From Citrobacter freundii (GTDB lineage: Bacteria; Pseudomonadota; Gammaproteobacteria; Enterobacterales; Enterobacteriaceae), in NCBI RefSeq assembly GCF_029717145.1, contig NZ_CP099222.1, positions 2,728,001 to 2,792,000 on the forward strand: 64,000 nt of DNA, given 5' to 3'. The translations under genes and the position numbers were made by a program. Below are positions 55,653-64,000 of this stretch, one piece after another. Within the stretch, counting starts at the first letter, position 1; each line of letters opens with the position of its first letter. Under the pieces are notes generated by a model, which saw only the letters and a program-made list of their open reading frames with translations, had not been told where the DNA came from and ran no database searches.

Positions 55653-56582
55653 TCACCTCGGATTGGCTGGTGGCGATGTGGGAACGCTTGCCGGCGGAAC
55701 GACCGCTGGCGGTTGTAAGACACTTACCGGCTCATTCTGGCTTTCAGCGTTTTCATGCAAAATGGCCTCTTCCGCCTGCTTATTCAGCACCAGCAGACTT
55801 ATACGGCGGTTGATGGCGTCCTCAGGACCGCGATCGCTCAGACGCATCGTGGCGGCCATACCTACCACCCGTAATACTTTCCCCGTGTCCAGACCACCAC
55901 TGACCAGTTCACGGCGTGAGGCGTTTGCGCGATCAGCAGACAGTTCCCAGTTGCTGTAGCCTTTCTCACCGTTGGCGTATGGAAAATCATCCGTATGACC
56001 GGACAAACTAACGCGGTTGGGGATACCATTCAAAACCGGCGCAATCGCCCGCAGGATATCGCGCATGTAAGGTTCAACCTCGGCACTGCCGGTCTTAAAC
56101 ATCGGGCGGTTCTGACTATCAATAATCTGAATACGCAGCCCTTCCTGCACCAGGTCGATTTTCAAATGCGGGCGCAGCGCGCGTAGCTTCGGATCGGACT
56201 CAATAAGCTGGTCCAGGTCGCCACGTAATTTGCTCAGGCGGCTTTGTTCCATGCGTTTTCTCAGCTCATCAATATTCGGCTGCCGGTTCACTTCCCCTTG
56301 CTGTTGGGTGTAATCATCCCCCCCACCAGGTATCGGGCTTTGGCTGTTTGAAATACGATTTCCACCGGTTACCGCGGTGGCCAGAGGCGTACGGAAGTAT
56401 TCGGCAATCTGGATCAGTTCTTTCGGACTGGAGATGGAAATGAGCCACATCACCAGAAAGAACGCCATCATCGCAGTCATAAAGTCGGCGTAGGCAATTT
56501 TCCATGAACCATGCGCCCCACCACCGTGACCTTTATGTTTTCGTCGCTTGACGACGATAATGGGATGGGCCTGATTTTTCAT
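55653..56582 (-). CDS. motB: Flagellar motor stator protein MotB
   Basis: This protein of 309 residues has one membrane helix (about 28-50) carrying the proton-accepting Asp 33 ([10 protein letters not shown]). The C-terminal OmpA-like domain ([11 protein letters not shown]) anchors the stator to peptidoglycan. The C-terminal tail is Pro-rich. It overlaps motA by four bases. Confidence 0.97.
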   Translation of the reverse strand: MKNQAHPIIVVKRRKHKGHGGGAHGSWKIAYADFMTAMMAFFLVMWLISISSPKELIQIAEYFRTPLATAVTGGNRISNSQSPIPGGGDDYTQQQGEVNRQPNIDELRKRMEQSRLSKLRGDLDQLIESDPKLRALRPHLKIDLVQEGLRIQIIDSQNRPMFKTGSAEVEPYMRDILRAIAPVLNGIPNRVSLSGHTDDFPYANGEKGYSNWELSADRANASRRELVSGGLDTGKVLRVVGMAATMRLSDRGPEDAINRRISLLVLNKQAEEAILHENAESQNEPVSVLQPPAVVPPASVPTSPPANPR

Positions 56583-57466
56583 GCTTCCTCAGTCGTTTGC
56601 TGTGCCGTTGGATTTCTCACCGCACGAACATGTTCTTCCAGTTCGATAAACGACGGACGTTCGCTGGAATACAATGTCTTACGACCAAATTCGACGGCAA
56701 TCGGTGGAGCGTAGCCGTTCAGGTTGGACAGCAGCGTGATCTTCACGCACTGCATCATTTTGGTCGTTTCGGCACTTTTCTGACGCAACACGCTGGCGAG
56801 CGGTGAAATAAAACCATAGGCCAGTAAAATCCCGAGGAAGGTCCCCACCATAGCATGTGCGATAAGCGCCCCCAGTTCAGCCGCCGGACGGTCGGCCGAG
56901 GCCAGCGCATGTACTACCCCCATCACCGCCGCGACGATACCGAAAGCCGGTAATGAGTCGCCGACCATCGCCAGGCTGTTAGCTGGGACTTCCGACTCAC
57001 TTTCATGCGTTTCAATTTCTTCGTCCATCAACGCTTCAATTTCAAACGTATTCATATTGCCGCTGATAATCAGACGCAAATAATCGACGATAAAATCAAG
57101 CATTACGGCATCCGCGATAATGCGCGGGTAGCTGGCAAAAATTTCACTTTCTTTGGGGTTTTCGATGTCGCGCTCAAGCGAGAACATACCCTGCTGGCGC
57201 GACTTGGCCATTAGGCGATACAACAGCGCCAGCAGATCCATATACATGGCTTTGGTGTATTTTGAGCGACGAAAGAGCAACGGGATCGCTTTCATCGTCC
57301 CCTTAATGGCTTTGCCGTTATTACCGACAATGAATGCCCCGATACCCGCGCCACCAATGATCACCAGCTCAGCCGGTTGATAGAGTGCCCCAAGGTGTCC
57401 GCCGGTCATCATATAGCCGCCGAAAACTGTACCAATAACAACCAGGTAACCTATTAAGATCAGCAC
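56579..57466 (-). CDS. motA: Flagellar motor stator protein MotA
   Basis: The GTG at 57466, behind GAAAGGAT, gives 295 residues as in E. coli. A TTG six codons upstream is less likely. Four membrane helices and the cytoplasmic loop with charged torque residues ([19 protein letters not shown]) are present. With MotB it forms the proton channel. It is the first gene of motABcheAW. Confidence 0.97.
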   Translation of the reverse strand: MLILIGYLVVIGTVFGGYMMTGGHLGALYQPAELVIIGGAGIGAFIVGNNGKAIKGTMKAIPLLFRRSKYTKAMYMDLLALLYRLMAKSRQQGMFSLERDIENPKESEIFASYPRIIADAVMLDFIVDYLRLIISGNMNTFEIEALMDEEIETHESESEVPANSLAMVGDSLPAFGIVAAVMGVVHALASADRPAAELGALIAHAMVGTFLGILLAYGFISPLASVLRQKSAETTKMMQCVKITLLSNLNGYAPPIAVEFGRKTLYSSERPSFIELEEHVRAVRNPTAQQTTEEA

Positions 57467-57533
57467 GATATCATCCTTTCGCAATTGACTATGACAGGAT
57501 GCGCAGTCGGGCAGTTAACTCAAAGGTCGGGAC

Positions 57534-57566
57534 AAAAAAAAGCAGCGGTAATGGCTTACCGCTGCT
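57534..57566 (-). terminator. Terminator of flhDC
   Basis: On the minus strand AGCAGCGGTAA-GCCA-TTACCGCTGCT is followed by eight T, 26 bases after the flhC stop. Confidence 0.93.
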
Positions 57567-57591
57567 GGAGTGTCTATCCACACCGTATCAG

Positions 57592-58170
57592 TTAAACAGC
57601 TTGTTCGATCTGTTCATCCAGCAGTTGTGGAATAATATCGGCAGCATTCTGGGAAAGTTTACGTCTTTTTACGGCACGTGATGGCGGCTGGCATAAACTG
57701 CAGGCAAAGCTGCCCACGGGTTGGTGCGCGTGAGTAATAAAATTACCGCCGCAGCAGTTGCAGGTAGACAGTTCCAGCAACCCGCTGTCAACAAAACGGA
57801 CCAGTGTCCATGCGCGGGTTAACGCCAACAACGGCCCTTCAGCTGGCTGTGGGCACTGCTCAAGATACAGGCGATACGCTTTAATGACGGCATCGACACC
57901 GCTACACAGGCCCGTTTTGAGCAAAAATTGCCATGCGTTGCAGAACATAGAAGCATGGATATTTTGCTCCCACGTCATAAACCAATCGGTAGAAAAAGGA
58001 AGCATCCCTTTCGGCGGAGGGCTACCGCGTAATTCTTTATACAGCTTGATAAGGCGGCCACGGCTGAGTTGCGTTTCGCTTTCCAGCATTTGCAAACGGG
58101 CGCCCAGTGTGATTAATTCCATGGCTAACTGGATATCACGTGCTTCCTGAACGATGCTTTTTTCGCTCAT
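57592..58170 (-). CDS. flhC: Flagellar master regulator subunit FlhC
   Basis: Starting [10 protein letters not shown] the product has 192 residues as in E. coli. FlhC forms the D4C2 activator of class 2 flagellar operons with FlhD and carries a zinc site (CNCCGG ... CSLC; four Cys). Two extra Met codons upstream are possible but not needed. It is separated from the flhD stop by two bases. Confidence 0.98.
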   Translation of the reverse strand: MSEKSIVQEARDIQLAMELITLGARLQMLESETQLSRGRLIKLYKELRGSPPPKGMLPFSTDWFMTWEQNIHASMFCNAWQFLLKTGLCSGVDAVIKAYRLYLEQCPQPAEGPLLALTRAWTLVRFVDSGLLELSTCNCCGGNFITHAHQPVGSFACSLCQPPSRAVKRRKLSQNAADIIPQLLDEQIEQAV

Positions 58171-58172
58171 CA

Positions 58173-58523
58173 TCACGCCCTTTTCTTACGCGCCGCATCA
58201 TTGATGTCGCTTAACAGACGCGTTGAAAGCATGATACCTGTGTGAATTTGCTGAAGATCGTCGACACGAGAGTCTTGCGTCAGGCGAGTAACTGTTTGAT
58301 GATCGTCGAAACGGAAATGGCAGACCAGTTGGTTTGTTTCCGCCAATTTGACCATTTGAGGAAGGGTTAAGGTTCCCAATGTGTCCGCCATCTCTTCGCT
58401 GATACCAAGGCGAAACATCGCGGAAGCCTTGTCCTGAACGATTAGACGCTGTGCAAGCAATAAATATGACAAATTTATGTCATAAATGTGTTTGAGCAAC
58501 TCGGATGTATGCATTATTTGCAT
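58173..58523 (-). CDS. flhD: Flagellar master regulator subunit FlhD
   Basis: The 116-residue protein matches E. coli FlhD, with the helical dimer core ([20 protein letters not shown]) and the C-terminal DNA-contacting part. A start at the second ATG (codon 4) is also possible. It is preceded by a very long non-coding region that collects many regulatory inputs in related species. Confidence 0.97.
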   Translation of the reverse strand: MQIMHTSELLKHIYDINLSYLLLAQRLIVQDKASAMFRLGISEEMADTLGTLTLPQMVKLAETNQLVCHFRFDDHQTVTRLTQDSRVDDLQQIHTGIMLSTRLLSDINDAARKKRA

Positions 58524-59306
58524 CCATAATAACCAACATTATTTTTATGCGGCGTAACCGCACCCCGTGATGTCGCCGGGAAGGCCCGGTAAAAAAAAAG
58601 CAAAAGGTCAAATACATAGCAGCGTTACGGCTTACGCGTTGTGTAAACATCCCTTTTTAAGAAGGCCGCGTTCCTTACAAGCTCACATCAATTCTTACAA
58701 ATGCCTAAGATTTTTCCTAATTCGACGCAACTCTACCCGCCGCCAGTTACACATACAACGGAACCCTGCTGCGAATTTAAAGAATATGTGACGCAGATCA
58801 CATAAACCAGCTAAACGTTTAACATAAATCCATCAGCACAGCTTTTATTTTGGTTATTTTATAGCCAACGACTCACTCTATCGATTCCATACACCCGAAT
58901 ATTCTTGCAATAAAAGCGAATAGTCTTTTGTTTACAACAGTTAATATCACCACACGAAATAACGAGCGAGATCACAGATTTACAATAAACTGCTTTCTCA
59001 TTTTATATCTTTATAAACAATGAGTTAAATATTTAACCTCATTAATTAATACCGTCAGGTAACGATATGTAAAATGTTAATTTATGTTTGTTTTTTATTA
59101 ACATATTGTTTTCATTAGCCGAGAATTTCACTTAAATTGATTGAACAGATTTTCAGCTTTTGTGATCTGATTATTCTATTTATAAGAATAATTAATGAAT
59201 AATCATGATGACATTCACACTATTACAGTATGAAAAATTGCAGTATGAAAGAAGCGAGAGTAACGCTAAAAGTCCTCTCATAATTCTTGTATTTAAGGAG
59301 CGAGTT
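58524..59306. promoter_or_regulatory. Long flhDC/uspC divergent regulatory region
   Basis: This 783-base region between flhD and uspC has no convincing gene. It is A/T-rich, particularly 58830-59190, as in the flhDC control regions of E. coli and Salmonella, where H-NS, Lrp, RcsB, OmpR, CRP and others act. One perfect CRP site match is visible at 58787. It must also contain the uspC promoter. I could not identify promoters for flhD with confidence. Confidence 0.8.
58787..58802. promoter_or_regulatory. CRP-cAMP binding site upstream of flhDC
   Basis: TGTGA-CGCAGA-TCACA is a perfect match to TGTGA-N6-TCACA. CRP is a known activator of flhDC in E. coli. The site is 264 bases before the flhD start. 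Confidence 0.85.
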
Positions 59307-59735
59307 ATGAGCTACATGCACATTCTTGTCGCTGTTGCCGCCACCCCCGAAAGTCACCAGTTGTTAGCAAAAGCCGTTTCAATTGCGCGCCCTGTCAATG
59401 CGCGCATTAGCCTAGTCACCCTGGTCTCCGATCCCGAACTGTATAACCAGTTTGCGGCCCCCATGCTGGAAGACCTGCGTGAGGTAATGCAAGAAGAGAC
59501 GCTGAATTTTATCGATAAACTCACCCAGCAGGCGCAGTACCCCATTGAGCATACCTTTATTACCTATGGGGCACTCAACGAACATATACTGGATATCTGC
59601 CGCAAACACGCCGTCGATCTCGTCATTTATGGCAACCATAATCACAGCTTCTTTTCGCGAGCATCCTGCTCGGCGAAAAGCGTGGTCAGCGCCAGCGAGG
59701 TCGATGTGCTGTTGGTGCCGCTGGCAGGCGATTAA
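59307..59735 (+). CDS. uspC: Universal stress protein UspC
   Basis: The ATG at 59307 with AAGGAG upstream gives 142 residues, as in E. coli UspC. The protein has the Usp fold (HILVAVAATPESHQLLAKAVSIA) and the C-terminal nucleotide-site-like GNHNHSFFSRASCSAK. The longer upstream frame is not supported. UspC is linked to osmotic stress and motility and lies next to the trehalose genes here as in E. coli. Confidence 0.95.
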   Translation: MSYMHILVAVAATPESHQLLAKAVSIARPVNARISLVTLVSDPELYNQFAAPMLEDLREVMQEETLNFIDKLTQQAQYPIEHTFITYGALNEHILDICRKHAVDLVIYGNHNHSFFSRASCSAKSVVSASEVDVLLVPLAGD

Positions 59736-59752
59736 TGGTCATATCCTCGTCG

Positions 59753-62096
<2,344 letters not shown>

Positions 62097-62104
62097 TTAA
62101 ATCA

Positions 62105-63094
62105 TCAAATAGTACGCTTCGCTTTTTGCTTGTAGCGGTCGAAGATCACCGCCGCCAGCAGGATTAGGCCACGGACAACGTACTGGGCGAACGGCGAAAT
62201 GTTCAGCAGGTTCATCGCGTTTTCAACCGTCCCGAGGATCAGCACCCCGGCTACCACATATGAGATTTTTCCGATGCCACCTTTCAGCGAAACGCCCCCC
62301 AGCACGCACGCTGAAATCACTATCAATTCATAGCCAATAGACGTCATTGGCTGACCGCTGGTCATACGCGATGCCAGGATAATCCCCGCAACGGCCGAGA
62401 CCAGGCCGGAAAGAATGAAGATAATAATCTTCGTACGGACTACCGGAACACCTGCCAGACGCGCCGCTTCTTCATTACCGCCAATAGCCAGCGTGTTACG
62501 ACCAAAGGTGGTTTTATTCAGCAGTAAGCCAAAAATAATGAAGCAGCCAACGGTTAACCAAATAGGCGCAGGCAGACCCAGCCAGTTCGCATAGCCGAGG
62601 GCGAAGAAGCGCTCATCTTCGATTCCAACCGCTTTACCGTCAGAGATAATGTAGGCCAGACCGCGCACAATCTGCATGGTCGCCAGCGTGGTAATCAGCG
62701 CGTTTATTTTTAAACGGGCAATCACGAAGCCGTTCACCAGGCCGCAAAGAACCCCCAGCAGCAACCCGGCGGCGACGCCTATCCACAGACTTTCGGTCAT
62801 GTTGATGACCACCGCGGTGGTAACCCCGGCACAGGCAATTACAGACGCAACGGAGAGGTCAAAGTCGCCGGAGGCCAGGCAAAACAGCATCCCACACGCG
62901 ACCATTCCCGACATGGAAACCGCCAGGCCCAGCCCCTTCATATTAATAAAGGAGGCAAAGTTCGGCACAAAGAGGGCGCACACCAGAAACAGCACGGCGA
63001 ACACCACCAGCATCCCGTACTGATCCCAAATTCTGCCAAGATTAAGCGCTGATTTGGTTGCGCCAGAACCCGATGTAGAAACGGAAGACATCAT
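62105..63094 (-). CDS. araH: L-arabinose ABC transporter permease AraH
   Basis: This 329-residue permease has about ten helices and the RbsC-like signature NALITTLATMQIVRGLAYIISDG and LAIGGNEEAARLAGVPV (the loop that contacts the ATPase). It forms the channel of the high-affinity L-arabinose transporter AraFGH. It follows araG by 11 bases. The same order araF-araG-araH is found in E. coli. Confidence 0.96.
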   Translation of the reverse strand: MMSSVSTSGSGATKSALNLGRIWDQYGMLVVFAVLFLVCALFVPNFASFINMKGLGLAVSMSGMVACGMLFCLASGDFDLSVASVIACAGVTTAVVINMTESLWIGVAAGLLLGVLCGLVNGFVIARLKINALITTLATMQIVRGLAYIISDGKAVGIEDERFFALGYANWLGLPAPIWLTVGCFIIFGLLLNKTTFGRNTLAIGGNEEAARLAGVPVVRTKIIIFILSGLVSAVAGIILASRMTSGQPMTSIGYELIVISACVLGGVSLKGGIGKISYVVAGVLILGTVENAMNLLNISPFAQYVVRGLILLAAVIFDRYKQKAKRTI

Positions 63095-63105
63095 ACTCTC
63101 CTTAT

Positions 63106-64000
63106 TCAGGCTACAGCCTGGCTGACTTTAGGCATAGCAAGGCTCAACGCCTGACGCTCATCCGCCTGTTCGTGGAGCAACACACCGGCAATTTCACCTT
63201 CTCTCATCACCACAATACGGTCGGCGACGCCAAGAACTTCCGGCAAGTCACTGGAGGCAAACAGCACGGCAACACCGCGCGCCGCCAGGGCATAAATAAC
63301 GTTATAAATTTCATGCTTCGCGCCCACATCGATGCCGCGCGTCGGTTCATCGAGCAAAATAACCTTCATATCTTCCGATAACCAGCGGCCGAGAATCGCC
63401 TTCTGCTGGTTACCGCCAGAGAGGTTCATGATCAGCTGCTCTGCTCCCGGCGTTTTAATATTGAGTGAGCGGATATGGTGGTCAGCGTTAGTCTCTTCCC
63501 AACCGTTGTTAATCAGGCATCCGCCCAGAACATGTTTACGTCGGGCGCTAATATTGATGTTGTTACGAACCGAATGGACCGGAATAATTCCTTCGGCTTT
63601 GCGGTCTTCCGGGCACAGCATCATGCCGGCCTCAATCGCGTGGCTGGGTTTACGGATATCAATCGGCTTTTCATCAATAAACACCTGACCTTCGGTGATT
63701 CGTGTTCCGCCAAACAGTCCTTTCATCAGTTCGCTACGCCCGGCCCCAACCAGACCAAACAGCCCAACGATTTCACCACTGCGCACCGATAAACTGATCG
63801 GCGTACGCACGCCTGGCGCTTTAACCTCATGCAAGCGCAGGCGTTCTGTGCCATACGGTCGAGATTTCCAGCCGTAGATATCGCCGAGGTCACGCCCCAC
63901 CATGGCCTGCACCAGCGCCTCGTGATCGACCTGCTGCATATCGGTAAATGTCTTAACGTACTGCCCATCTTTAAACACGGTAATCGCATCGCTGAGGGCG
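63106..64000 (-). CDS. araG: L-arabinose ABC transporter ATPase AraG (5' part outside window)
   Basis: The frame is open to the window edge and gives the last 297 residues. Compared with about 504 in E. coli, the first 200 or so, including the first ATPase domain, are missing. The second ABC domain is complete: [13 protein letters not shown] (degenerate Walker A), LSGGNQQK (signature) and [12 protein letters not shown] (Walker B). The tandem-domain design is typical of sugar importers. A shorter reading from 63978 is not the true start. Confidence 0.97.
   Translation of the reverse strand, partial: ALSDAITVFKDGQYVKTFTDMQQVDHEALVQAMVGRDLGDIYGWKSRPYGTERLRLHEVKAPGVRTPISLSVRSGEIVGLFGLVGAGRSELMKGLFGGTRITEGQVFIDEKPIDIRKPSHAIEAGMMLCPEDRKAEGIIPVHSVRNNINISARRKHVLGGCLINNGWEETNADHHIRSLNIKTPGAEQLIMNLSGGNQQKAILGRWLSEDMKVILLDEPTRGIDVGAKHEIYNVIYALAARGVAVLFASSDLPEVLGVADRIVVMREGEIAGVLLHEQADERQALSLAMPKVSQAVA

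Noticed and set aside
57467..57484. TTG start of motA six codons upstream
   Set aside because: The GTG at 57466 has GAAAGGAT before it and restores the E. coli length of 295 residues.

Overview
The window comes from an enterobacterial chromosome. Its right half has the gene order of the E. coli/Salmonella/Citrobacter group: yecE-yecN-cmoA-cmoB-cutC-yecM-argS, then flhEAB, the chemotaxis and motor operons, flhDC, uspC, otsAB and araHG. A PBP2 paralogue next to argS and the absence of tap recall Salmonella. The presence of araGH (absent from Salmonella as far as I recall) and a rhamnogalacturonide operon point more towards Citrobacter or a close relative. The genus is an inference.

Bases 1 to about 31390 are a lambdoid prophage cut by the left window edge. 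Its integrase abuts a 5'-truncated yecE, so it sits inside that gene. The long leftward arm (minus strand, 23222 to 1) runs: Cro-type regulator, BRO antirepressor, replication genes (O-like, DnaC-like loader, DnaB-like helicase), antiterminator Q, a reversed three-gene island (16036-18234), lysis genes (holin, endolysin, Rz with nested Rz1), HNH nuclease and a likely cos region, terminase, HK97-type head genes, then lambda-type tail genes with a programmed -1 frameshift. The divergent CI-like repressor lies at 23334-24023. Matching 17-bp operators flank it on both sides (OR-like and OL-like). The opposite early operon (plus strand, 24995-29767) holds many small unrecognised genes and ends in xis and int. 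An IS1 with a perfect 9-bp target duplication lies between this operon's promoter and its first gene.

The host part (31391-64000) contains tRNA wobble modification genes (cmoAB), argS, the PBP2 paralogue, rhiT-rhiN for rhamnogalacturonide uptake and degradation with a possible KdgR box, and the flagellar/chemotaxis cluster. Within that cluster a DAACS-family transporter sits inverted between the motA-motB-cheA-cheW unit and the tar-cheR-cheB-cheY-cheZ unit. The window then holds flhDC with a 783-bp upstream region and a perfect CRP-site match, the stress gene uspC, trehalose synthesis (otsBA) and part of the L-arabinose ABC transporter.

The most unusual observations are: a 192-residue phage early protein with clear DNA sliding-clamp motifs but only two of the three clamp domains; a reversed two-gene cassette (soluble protein plus four-helix membrane protein) with a RexA/RexB-like layout; homopolymer-tract frameshift candidates in the early operon; and repeated terminator-like hairpins between the late structural genes.
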